Positions 10,665 through 20,269 of a stretch of DNA of 64,000 nucleotides are shown here, piece after piece (the stretch's first letter is position 1; the number at the start of each line of letters is the position of its first letter). A model generated the notes under the pieces. That model was given only the letters and a program-made list of their open reading frames with translations. It was not told the DNA's origin and searched no databases. The DNA comes from Fulvia fulva. Taxonomy: Eukaryota > Ascomycota > Dothideomycetes > Mycosphaerellales > Mycosphaerellaceae. Both the position numbers and the translations under genes were made by a program. Location: positions 3,472,001 through 3,536,000 of the forward strand of contig NC_063021.1 in the NCBI RefSeq assembly GCF_020509005.1, given 5' to 3'.

Positions 10665-12009
10665 ATGACTTCACCCTCACCGACACAAGATGCATCTCTG
10701 CCCGAGGCAGAGTATCTGAGCGGAGAAGTACTGCTGGAAGAAGAGTCGTTCTCCTGGTACAGTCCCTCAAAGTTCTATGCCATACACATTGGTGATATCG
10801 TGGAGTCAAGATATCAGGTCTTGGCCAAGCTCGGTTACGGCTCAGTGTCGACGGCATGGTTGTGTAAAGACATGAGGTATTGAGTGATCTGCTATGAAGA
10901 TATTGACTTTGGCTGAAGGTATACAGGGAGGACAAGTACGTCACGCTGAAAGTCTACATGACAGGACATAGGCAGGCGCTGAACGAAGCAAAGGTCATGA
11001 ACCACCTGAACTCAACGCCTTCCGACCATCCCGGAGCAAAGTTGGTACGAACAATGCTGGACACATTCGAGATCGAAGGAGAGCATGGCAAGCACGTCTG
11101 CATGGTCTATCAGCCTCTGAGTCTCTCGCTGCGTGACATCCGCACAATAGCGGGAGGACAGGTACCTGCAGAGATCTTGAAGCCAATGCTGTACGCCATG
11201 CTCCTCGCTCTCGAATACCTCCACACGGTGGCTCACGTTGTTCATACTGGTGAGCTCTTTCACCCACATGACTTGGAAATGCGACTGACTGCTTGGCAGA
11301 CATCCAAGATGGCAACATCATGCTGTCCATTGATGATGAGTCGATTTGGGACGAAGCGCTCGAAGGCGAGAGGCAACACCCAAGTCCGCGTAAAGAAGTC
11401 GATGGGCGAACCACATATTCCTCCCTTGAGGTGGACATGCCTGACGATCCAGGCGAGCCGATGATCTGCGACTTTGGTGATGCTCAGATCGGCGCGGGCC
11501 CGTTCAAGATCGAGGTCATGCCTGATCTATACCGAGCTCCAGAAATTGTGCTTGGGATCCCATGGAACGAGAAGATCGACATCTGGGCTTTTGGGCTCAT
11601 GATTTGGGATTTGGTGCAAGGCAAGCATCTTTTCAACGAAAGGTTGCCAACTCGCGAGGCGTCCGCTGGTACGCACTTGTCGAAGATGATAGCACTGATG
11701 GGACCGCCGCCTCCTGATCTGGCAGAAAACGCGGGTGTATGGGACAAGTTCCTGGATGCCGAAGGTGAGTCACCTCCATCTGCCATGATTGCCATACTGA
11801 CTGTAGCTACAGGCTGTCTGAACCCAGGAATCAAAACTTTCCAAGGCAGCCTCGAGGACGAAGATGAAATCTTTGAAGGGGACGAGAAGACGGCTTTCTT
11901 GAGCTTCACGAGGAAGATGCTCAGATGGCGACCTGAAGACCGGCTAAGCGCCAAGGAGCTTCTCGAGGACTCATGGCTTAGAGGTGATTGGTACGGGGCC
12001 AAGACTTAA
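10665..12009 (+). CDS. SRPK-like serine/threonine protein kinase
   Basis: 398 aa from four exons: 10665-10876, 10927-11249, 11300-11764 and 11813-12009. The introns are 48-50 nt and all keep frame. Kinase landmarks: nucleotide loop LGYGSVSTAWLC near residue 56, the ATP-binding lysine in VTLKVY, the catalytic loop HTDIQDGNIML (residues 177-187, HTD in place of HRD), DFG at 236-238 in ICDFGDAQ, and YRAPEIVLGIPW for the activation segment. HTD and the PEIVLG segment are typical of SRPK-type kinases, which phosphorylate SR-rich splicing factors. Fungi often carry divergent, expanded SRPK-like copies, and this lacks the long spacer of classical Srpk1. Reading straight through the introns hits stops, which supports the splice calls. 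The substrate is not known. Confidence 0.88.
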
Positions 12010-12457
12010 AGAAGCTCTTCTCTTGAGGCATCATAACGTGGTAGATTCTCTCGTTGTTTTTGGCAAGTGCAGTCTGCCCCTCAAGCACGCCAGATCACAC
12101 TTTCGAATATCTATTGCAGATCGAGTCGTCGTCCTCCCGATTACACACCCACCTCCATCCCCCAAAGTCTATGCAGCGAGTACAGCCCACGCTTGAGCTG
12201 TTGACCACGATTGATACCGTGGGATGCGCCGATGCAGTAATGCCCACTGCGGTTTGGTCGAACAGATCTTTCTGCTTGACACCCTCGTAGAAGCAGTTTA
12301 CTGGAGCATCCAAGCCGACTTGGCCTGCAGAAACAATCGATATATCTTGGAGTGACCTGTGTTCGAGCAGGTTGTCGACCTTGCGCAGTGTAGTTGCCAT
12401 ACTCATGATCTTTTCCGGTCTCAAGTTGACTGGCAAGGCCCCATTCACAGAGGAAAG
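12010..12457. other. Intergenic stretch between the kinase and a transporter fragment
   Basis: About 450 bases. A minus-strand open frame (12095-12610) reads protein-like in its middle (SLQDISIVSAGQVGLDAP) but has no start context or family match I can name. I leave it uncalled. Confidence 0.4.
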
Positions 12458-12660
12458 ATGGCGTTCAGAGGCAAGACTCTCGAGTCTGCCATGCTGATTC
12501 TGGTGGTCTTGCCGTCTTACATCTTGTCTGTATACAATCAATCGGAAGTCTACTTGCTCGACAATGTCATGAATCGTGGATGGTATTCTTTCCCCGCCAA
12601 GATGGCACACGCTGTGCTAAGTCAACCGTACGATGGTGGTGATGTTACTCCTCTGGTGTG
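12458..12660 (+). pseudogene. Fragment resembling the N-terminus of an MFS sugar transporter
   Basis: From the ATG at 12458 the frame reads MAFRGKTLESAMLILVVLPS, then YILSVYNQSEVYLLDN. This parallels fungal sugar-porter N-termini (RGK, first membrane segment, then GYNQ followed by GGLLDN), but with LSVYNQ for LFGYNQ and VYLLD for the GG motif. Similarity ends near 12,620 and no other transporter segment follows before the hxB gene, so at most one of twelve membrane spans remains. It is probably a relic of a degraded duplicate. The match rests on recalled family motifs only. Confidence 0.4.
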
Positions 12661-12804
12661 TGGACTCCGGGGGGATGACGTTCTTTGCTGCGGTCTGAGC
12701 GGCCATAGCTGAGGACAGGCCAGAGCTACAAGTCCTTGAGGACATTACTTCAGCTGGAGGATGGAAGTCGAAAGACCGGTGAATTGACAATACCCATATT
12801 GTGA

Positions 12805-15177
12805 TCATGTCCACGTCCGAACAGTGTCACCAGCCTTGATAATAGCATGCCCACCATCCTCACCTTGAGCCAAGCTTGTATGCACACCAAACAAAACCCT
12901 GCCTTTAAACCTCCTCGTCTTCGCCAGCGTGACAAACGGCTCCTGATTCTTCTCACCACTCTCCTGATCCACACAAACCATCTGACATCGCCGACAACCA
13001 CCAAGAAAGTCAAAATTGACTCCATCTTCGCCACCGACGCACATACCTTGCCAATCATCTTCTGCCCATGGCTGTTCCTGGCCTGGCGACAGTAGTGGAC
13101 TTTCGGCAAGCACAATGTTTGCACGGAATACGGAAGGATGAGCTGCTTTGCCGCCTTTTGCTTTTACGACTTCGTTCAGTAGATTGAGGGAGGAGCGAGA
13201 GATGGATAGAATTGGTGATTCGTTGCTGAGTAGGACCGGAAGCTGTCGGGGGAGATTTGCACTCGGTTGTTGTAGGTGTGCTTTGCTGTGTCGTACTGGT
13301 GGAGACGTTCGACTTGCTGCCGGGAAGCGAGCCAGTGTGCAGGGAACACCGATAGCCTCGGTGAAGAAGTCTGCGATTGATGGAGATGTGTATATTCGTG
13401 CTTGGACCCGTTCGCCACAGACAGTAGCATCGGCATTCCTGAAGTCAGCTGCCGCGAAGTGCTGCGGATCTCTCGACAAAGGCACGGCGATACTCTCATC
13501 GCTACCGGTGACGGTGATACGTAGCAAGCCTTCGCTGAAGTCCAGAAAGGGTCGAATACGTGCCATTCGCGGATGTGCTTTCTGGCTTAAAGCGGTGCCT
13601 GTGACCTGCTTCACAACGCACCACTCACGATCCCAGGCGAGACCTTCTCGATGTATGTCCCATGGCGTATCGTACGGTACCCGCCATCCGGCGCAGCTTT
13701 TGATCGGGTACACAGTCAGGCTCTCCACATAGAAACACGCTGTTTGCGGATCGTTGACAAGTAGTGGCGAAGGAGGCCGCGATTCAGAGCCTGTCTTGTC
13801 CACGAAGAACTCTTCGACAAATTCAATGAAGCGGGACGCATCCGATGAGGTGCTCATTGCTCCGAGGCTGACGCGCACCACGCCAGTCGGCTTGCCGTTC
13901 ATGATGTCGTTCTCGCTGCCACACCGAAAGCCGGCCGAGAAGTTCTCCTTCATTTCCCAAGGCTCGAGACCCAGACATGTCGCGATACCACCTGGGTTAC
14001 ATAAGCCCCCAGTACGTAGGTGTATATCGCGGATCGATGCGAGCTGCTCAATCTCAGAGTTACTAACCCAACGTCCACGGCTGTCTTTGAGGTTGAAAGC
14101 TATGGTTGGTCCCTGAGTATTCGCATTGCCATAAGAAGATGCTTCGTCGATGTAAATCTTGCAGACATGCTTGCCATTACCATGTCGTAATGATGAAAGA
14201 TTCGTGTAGAGCCGTTTGGCAAGCCAAGCGGTGTGAGCAGCAACTCTGTCCAACGACGAGAAAAGCTCAGCGTGAGCCTGCATAGCCGATCTCAAGGCAA
14301 GTATGCTGTGAATGGGAAGTGTACCATCCTCTAGCCGACCATGAAGAGCGCCAGCTTTTGGCTCGTGCCACTGCTCTTTGAGACACACGACCATGTCGAC
14401 TGTGCCACCTCCAAAGTACTTACGCCGCTCGAACAAGTGTGCAGCACTCTTCTTGACGATCAAGCCGCCCAAGTCCGGGAACCCGAAAATCTTCGTGAAG
14501 CTCAAGACGGTGATGTCCGGCGCAGTATCAATGTTGTCCAAGCGTAGAGGTGACGTTGCAGCATATGCTGCGGCATCAAGCAGCGTGTACACATTGTCGA
14601 CCGAGCTGAGTTGACTTGACCACTTCAACGGCAGTCTTCGACCATTCATATTCGACTGAGCAGGGAAAGCAAGGAGGTGTGGCTGATCCATCTCACGATC
14701 ATGCACCTCCTCTATCCACTCTCGAACATGCCGATCTGACTCAAAGCATCGATGACTCGTTACAACTTCCCGAACGCCAACAAGACTCGTGTGCGAGTCC
14801 ACGTGATAGCCATACCAGAAACGCTGTTGCTGCTCTCGGAATGCCTCCATGACCAGCTTGATAGCAGCAGTCGTGTTGGCAGTAAATACAAGGTCAAAAT
14901 GCTCCGGATCAGCATCGAAGTATCGGAGAGCCTGTAGACGGATAGCCTCAATGTCTTGCGTGGATCGTTGGCTGGACGAAGATGCCGAGTGGGGGTTCCC
15001 ATAGAGATTGGCCATCATGTCAGCGTGGAAGCGCTCCATGGCGGTCTTGCTGTAAAGTGTAGTACCGGCATGGTCGAGGTAGAGGGAGTCCTTCAGCATA
15101 GGATATTCCCGTCTCCGCATGTCTTCAATATAAGCATTGTATGCCTCTGGGATCATGCTCTCCAGGTTGGTGGCCAT
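12805..15177 (-). CDS. hxB: Molybdenum cofactor sulfurase (HxB/MOCOS)
   Basis: 790 aa, single exon. It adds the terminal sulfur to the molybdenum cofactor of xanthine dehydrogenase and aldehyde oxidase. The N-terminal class V aminotransferase/cysteine desulfurase domain (about 1-470) has LYLDHAGTTLYS, GNPHS, the PLP-lysine motif SFTKIFGFPDLGG (Lys229) and the persulfide-cysteine motif RTGGLCNPGG (Cys393). The C-terminal MOSC part (about 490-790) starts VESLTVYPIKSCAGW and ends near NFDFLGGCRRCQMV. Length and domain order match Aspergillus HxB. The start at 15177 gives MATNLESMIPEAYN, a normal N-terminus. No breaks or missing key residues were seen. The transporter-like fragment lies downstream on the opposite strand. 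Confidence 0.95.
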   Translation of the reverse strand: MATNLESMIPEAYNAYIEDMRRREYPMLKDSLYLDHAGTTLYSKTAMERFHADMMANLYGNPHSASSSSQRSTQDIEAIRLQALRYFDADPEHFDLVFTANTTAAIKLVMEAFREQQQRFWYGYHVDSHTSLVGVREVVTSHRCFESDRHVREWIEEVHDREMDQPHLLAFPAQSNMNGRRLPLKWSSQLSSVDNVYTLLDAAAYAATSPLRLDNIDTAPDITVLSFTKIFGFPDLGGLIVKKSAAHLFERRKYFGGGTVDMVVCLKEQWHEPKAGALHGRLEDGTLPIHSILALRSAMQAHAELFSSLDRVAAHTAWLAKRLYTNLSSLRHGNGKHVCKIYIDEASSYGNANTQGPTIAFNLKDSRGRWVSNSEIEQLASIRDIHLRTGGLCNPGGIATCLGLEPWEMKENFSAGFRCGSENDIMNGKPTGVVRVSLGAMSTSSDASRFIEFVEEFFVDKTGSESRPPSPLLVNDPQTACFYVESLTVYPIKSCAGWRVPYDTPWDIHREGLAWDREWCVVKQVTGTALSQKAHPRMARIRPFLDFSEGLLRITVTGSDESIAVPLSRDPQHFAAADFRNADATVCGERVQARIYTSPSIADFFTEAIGVPCTLARFPAASRTSPPVRHSKAHLQQPSANLPRQLPVLLSNESPILSISRSSLNLLNEVVKAKGGKAAHPSVFRANIVLAESPLLSPGQEQPWAEDDWQGMCVGGEDGVNFDFLGGCRRCQMVCVDQESGEKNQEPFVTLAKTRRFKGRVLFGVHTSLAQGEDGGHAIIKAGDTVRTWT

Positions 15178-15910
15178 TGTGTGTACTTGAGCGTTTGCCC
15201 AGCTTCGCCGCTCGTTCAGCCAACTTCGTCTCCAGGTAGTGGCACAATTCGTCGTAAGTACAGGTGCGACATGAAGTCTCGGTCTGATGGCGAAACGGTC
15301 ACTTCACGTTTTCACGATGATTAATGAGATGGTTTGTGAGTGGAGATAACATGTCAGCATCGGAGGAGGCCGATGTTGGAAGACGGAGGCAGGCGCGACA
15401 CGTTCGACAGCGCCACATCTTGGCGACAGGCATTGTTTGAGGGTGTCTTTCACGTCACGCTTCAATCTTCGACAAACGCAGGTGCGGTTGCAATGTCTCC
15501 TCATTCACACAATGTAATGCTCATTTAAAGGGTCGGTAACGACGATATATGTCATCGATGGCCTCGAATACCGCCTATGATACCAACAACATTGAAGCGA
15601 GGACGGGTCAGATTGTCGTTCTTCCCTACCTGATATGGTCGGGAGAGCATTGGTACAACGACATTGCGATCCACCGGGACTCAGAATCGCATTCAGGCAT
15701 CTCCTCTACCATCTATGCCGCCTTACCAATGCGGCATCAGCAGTGTTCAAATCCGGTTCAGCAACCACGCCACCATTCAACGCCCGCCCTGCTCCACGTG
15801 GCGACCTGTACGAGCACCACCTACAGTGATAGCGTATCCTGGAAACGAGAGTCAAGCAAGGAAGATAGCTTCTCAAACAAGAACTCAAAGTGAGGGCAGG
15901 AACACACGGT
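15178..15910. other. Upstream region of hxB, no gene recognised
   Basis: About 730 bases. It should contain the hxB promoter. The plus-strand open frames (15549-15893 and others) overlap in different frames and have no family features. Confidence 0.55.
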
Positions 15911-16183
15911 CTATGGGCAGACCCCATTTTCGACTTCGGGCAGACCCAAGCTGATGTAATCAATCAAAGTCCATTAAACCACATCCCCACCCCCCAGCCC
16001 TCCGCTGCACCTGGGGCCCCCCGAGAGATCCTCCCTCCCTTCGGGGGCCCCTCCTACCTTGGGTCCCTCCTAGGTTTGCTTCGGCTACGAGAAACAGAGG
16101 GCTATTAGCCCTCGCCGGGCGGGCAGGTGCAAAGTTAAGTCCTCAAAATTTGATTAATTACATAAGATTGGGTCTGCCCATAG
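15911..16183. mobile_element. MITE-like inverted-repeat element
   Basis: Two inverted arms enclose a GC-rich core of roughly 180 bases. The outer arms begin CTATGGGCAGACC (15911) and end with its complement (16171-16183). Inner arms of 29 nt (15938-15966 and 16151-16179) pair at 26 of 29 positions. The 9-bp direct repeat GGGCAGGAA lies just outside (15894-15902 and 16192-16200) and could be a target-site duplication. There is no coding capacity. The core has CCTCCCTTCGGGGG-like G/C clusters. It may be a non-autonomous DNA transposon; the superfamily cannot be assigned. Confidence 0.5.
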
Positions 16184-17055
16184 AATTTATGGGGCAGGAA
16201 TAGGGTCTGTCGGAGTGCCGAGCGCTACCATCCGCGGAAGCGTAGCTCAGTTCCGCCGCGAGGCAGGTCACCGCATCCGTCTAGGTGCTACCGTGAGAAT
16301 TGTTTCTTATGGGATACGCAAGGCGAGCAGACTACAGTGACTGCCCTGCATGATGGCCATTCGGCGTTTTGGAGGCCTTGAAAGTTTGGTGCCGGAACTG
16401 CCGCACAGATTTGTGCGAGAAAGCCATGTCAATAGTGTGTGTAGGGCTGCTGGCCACGTATCCACTACAGCCATATCGGCGTGGCCACTGTTGCGGCTAT
16501 GCGGATGTAGGCTCTGTCTATTGTGGCCATATCTCGACATCTGCAAAGTAAGCCGGCGACGTCGACGTAGTAGCGGTATTGTGTCGAGACGCGTTGATTA
16601 CAGGCCAAATAGCTTAGACACACGTGGTCCGCAAGTTTGAGCCCATTCTGCGAGGTTGAGACACGCAATTATTGTGGCCTTAGGCATCCAGATTGAAGGG
16701 CCGCCATCAACAGGCAATCATTTATTAAGCGATTAGTCATATAGCCACCACAGCCATCCACGCCGCGGCCACAGCAAGGTAGTTGGCCATGAGGCTGTTG
16801 CTTAATCCACCATGGCCGCATGCACATTAGACGGATGTCAACCAGAGCGCGGGTCGCTTACAATGACTGCATGACTGCGATGCGATGCACTACTCTAGGT
16901 GCTGTTAGCGAGGGGAGTCGAGTACGGCAGCCTGGGGCTATCTTGCGAGATACGCCCGGCTAAGACATAGCGATCCATGAGGAGCTTCCCTTGAAGTCAG
17001 GACATGTGATTGACCAAGTCGAAGGAAGGAGACGCTTGACGGAGTCATCACAATG
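16184..17055. other. Stretch without a supported gene
   Basis: About 870 bases. Two segments (near 16450-16540 and 16740-16830) share GCCAC/GTGGCC-rich wording that looks like diverged repeats, but I cannot define borders. No reading frame has family features. Confidence 0.45.
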
Positions 17056-17468
17056 CTATGATCCGGGCCAATAGGTCGCCAGGTATCGTTGTTGTGCATT
17101 CACAGGCGCCAGCGTCTGCTGTCGCTCCGTATCAGCACAAGCAAATTGGTGGTGGTCAGTGGAAGTCTGTAATGCTTTTGGATCGCGATCGTTCCTCCCC
17201 ATCAAGTAACATAACTCGACTCTGCTGGTCGTGTTTGTGAAAGCCATGCAGAGCGCGAGCCGCTTCGGCCGCCTGCAATTCCGGATCGCAGAGCAAGAAG
17301 CCCGGTGAAGTAGTCTTGACGCGTGACACGGCCAACGCTCGAGCAGGTCCGTACTTGTATTGATTGCAATAGCAGTATTGAGCACAGTGCTCGTCATATG
17401 ACGCGGGTGCTCAATGATGCATCCGTCCAGTGAAAACATGTCGCTGGAGTTAAGAGCTAGGAACGGCA
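17056..17468 (-). pseudogene. 3' part of a host reading frame cut by the LINE insertion
   Basis: A minus-strand frame with about 137 codons beyond the insertion point: FLALNSSDMFSLDGCIIEHP and onward to a stop at 17056. When the LINE and one duplication copy are removed it joins in frame with 49404-49287 through KANSSGMPFLAL. The family is not recognised. Part of the segment reads more protein-like one frame over (TTSPGFLLCDPELQAAEAAR, ending at a TGA), so an intron or a shift may lie within it. This could be a real gene or a chance open frame of about 180 codons. Confidence 0.3.
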
Positions 17469-17483
17469 TTCCTGATGAATTAG
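17469..17483. repeat. Left target-site duplication of the outer LINE
   Basis: TTCCTGATGAATTAG, repeated perfectly at 49272-49286. It abuts the (GATA)n tail of the minus-strand LINE, as expected for target-primed insertion. Confidence 0.85.
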
Positions 17484-17774
17484 ATAGATAGATAGATTTG
17501 TCATTCCCCTGTTCTAGGACCCTATTCGGCCTATGCAGGTATATATCTATTGTTATGTACAAAGGGAAACCCGAATAGGTGAAAACCCTTCCCGCCCCCG
17601 ACTTCTCCTTGTCTAGATTAGCTTTCCCTCTGAACGTGCGTAGTCTATGTCACTACCCCGTTAGCCCCCGCTCCCAGCCGGTCTTGTCGCGCTACGCCGT
17701 GTCCTCTCTTCCTACACTGCTCCTACTAGGCGGTACTGTTCTAGCTAGCCCTTCTCTAGTATCTAGTTCGTAAT

Positions 17775-18294
17775 TGTCAGGGCGAGAGCCTGGCCTGTGA
17801 GATGCAAGGGTGAAAGCGAGAATGCAGGTGCGAAGTGCAGATGCAAAAGGGTATGGTATGATTGCTACACAAAACAAAAGACGAAGAAAGCAAGAGAGGC
17901 CTGGGGAAGGCCAGAAATTTATACGCGACCCTTGCGAGTGCGTGTCCCCGCATCAACAGGGCTAACCCGTGCGAAGCCGCGCTCAGCAGCTTTGCTCAAA
18001 ACCTTATTCCAACCTGCCCTACGTTCCGAGTCTTCCACGTGCTTCTTCCAGGGTCCAGCGCAGTCGCGGGTGCTCGCGGGAGTGCCGTGAGTCACACAGT
18101 CACGAGCCGAAGTGAATCTGTCAAGGTTTGGTAGAGGGGTGAATTTGGAGGGCTGGGTCCTGTAGTGAATGTTGCGGGGCATGTGATTCTTGGCGCTCAC
18201 ACCCCGAGCTGGACTGTCACTTCTTGACGACTTCTGAGCACTCTGAGGCTCTTCTGTCCCCACCTTCTGTACACTCTGTGGGGAGACCATGACA
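17775..18294 (-). mobile_element. Solo LTR, 520 bp, little mutated
   Basis: Starts TGTCAGGGCG and ends CCATGACA, so the ends are TG...CA with TGTCA/TGACA inverted termini. It is flanked by the 5-bp duplication GTAAT (17770-17774 and 18295-18299). Deleting it restores the LINE sequence as found in the copy at 22110-23394. On the minus strand a CGCGTATAAATT promoter-like motif precedes the last third, which argues for minus orientation (U3-R-U5). It matches no LTR elsewhere in this window, so its parent element lies outside. An open frame inside (17919-18290 minus) is probably incidental. Confidence 0.82.
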
Positions 18295-18918
18295 GTAATA
18301 CGCCGTAGGTCCTTAACGTTATTAAGAAGTGCCCTAATCGTCCGGTTCCTCGCCTTTACTATCCACTCCCCCCTTCCTAGCGACTACCTCGGATAGACGA
18401 GGAGTACGTACCGTACATTCTAGGAGTAATAGCCGTAGGGGCAGCTAGTATTCGTATATTCTAGAACCTTCCTCTATAATAGGTACCCCTAGAGGCCGAT
18501 ATGTTCGCTTCGTAGTTAGGTTACTATACTACTCTATACCCTCGTAAGGCGGTAGTAGATAAGCTTTAGGGGGTGCTTAACCGCAGATTTTGTAGCTAAC
18601 TATTCCTTAGGTTATCCCGCTAGCTAAGGGCGTCTACTATACCCTATAACCTAGTTTTTCTACCTCTCTTTCTATAGTTACTCTATAAACAATTTCTTAC
18701 CTTCCTATTATATTACTAGCTATTCGTCCCTTACCCGGTAGTTCGGCTCGTTTCCGGGTCGAATGCCCTTATACGCTAGTACTCATTCGCGAGCCCTTAC
18801 GACTATACTAGCGATAACCTTCTATACTAGGTACTATACCGACTTACCTAAGTAGGAGGTCCGTAGTGCCTAGATATATAGGTCGATCGGGGGGATAGCG
18901 GTCTCGTACTTAAGTATC

Positions 18919-19152
18919 TATTAAGAATATATAGGCCGTAGGACAAGTATATAGGTATAGGTATATTATGTGACTAGATTACGTGACTAGGGTTTACTAG
19001 CCTATAGGCTAGTAAACATCCGGACACCTAGTATCTACCTATACTAATACTAGCGATACTATATATAGATATACGCTATCCTATTAGGTCCTTCTTCGTC
19101 TTTCGTATAATCCGCCGTCTTCTACTACTACGTAACTCGTACCTATTTAATA
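18919..19152 (+). repeat. 5' LTR of Copia A
   Basis: 234 bp, the same length as its partner at 27019-27252. It begins TATTAAGAAT, a mutated form of the partner's TGTTAAGAAC. Confidence 0.85.
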
Positions 19153-19902
19153 GGTTATAAGCCCGGGTTAGTAACTCGGTATTTCACCCTCGACAAAGTC
19201 GTATTAGAGTTATTCCTCTTTAGAACAAAAGGAAGGTAGACTAGAGGCCGCACCCGCCTTATATAGGAAGCTATAGCCGTGCTATAGGTGTATATAAGAC
19301 GTAAAAGAGCCTAGTAAGGCACTATTAGACTCCGAGTTAGGGAGCCTATACTAATACCCTAGACAAGTAGGCGAGCTTACTAAGAAGAGTTGCTCTCCGG
19401 ACATCGCGTTTATATCGACTAACTATTTATTCTAAGAGAGCCGTAGTGTCTTAGAAACCCCCTCTACTAAGAGAGTTACGCTATAGTGTCTTAGAAATCC
19501 TTACCGACCGACTTTCCTCCTCTTCCCGGCGGATAGCTATCCTCTCCGCTATTAACCTCGCGTTCGGTTTATCCTATTTCGATCCGATTACGTACGACCG
19601 AATATATCCTTTTCCCTTAGGGTAGCTAACCTGTCCCTTAACTTATAAAAATAGAGAACGAGACTAGGTTTATAAGAAAGAGAGTAGTACCTATTCTAAT
19701 AAGAGAGAACTACGAAACATAGTTTAAGCTAATAAGAATATACCTAGTATTAAAGCAGGTTAACTAGGTCCTCGAAGACATTATTACGGACATTAACGCT
19801 ATAACCCTATCTATAGCGACACCCTCTATATTTTCGGAGTTATCCCTTCCTTTAGATTAAGCGATAAGGAAGGCATTGTCTAGACGGCACAATATAACGG
19901 CC

Positions 19903-20269
19903 TATTAAATAGGTATAGTATGTGTGTACACGGAAGTTAGGACACGTAATAGGGAAGGAGGAGGGACTAATATAGTATACGAAGGTATATAGTAGAACAG
20001 TATTTAGTACTAAAGGTATCTCTACTATCGGTATAGAGACTACGTCTCTTATACCTATATAGAGGGATATTGCTCTAGTCCTAGTTCTATTTCACTACGC
20101 CTTATCGGTTTTACCTATATCTTATCCTACGACGGCAGTTCCTCTAAGTCGCTCCTACTATTCGTACGGTGTTATAATAGTATTGCCGTACTATTATCTC
20201 GACTAGCTTAGTATATACTAATTTAGTCTTAGTACCGTACGACATGCCTACTAACCTATATTCGTAATA
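19903..20269 (-). mobile_element. Solo LTR of the Copia B family
   Basis: 367 bp, matching the Copia B LTRs (28388-28796 and 40302-40709) except for a gap of about 42 bp. It is flanked by the 5-bp duplication CGGCC (19898-19902 and 20270-20274) and lies in the gag region of Copia A. The orientation is the same as Copia B. It is heavily mutated. Confidence 0.82.

Noticed and set aside
17919..18290. 123-codon frame in the solo LTR
   Set aside because: It lies wholly within LTR ends and U3-like sequence and has no motif.
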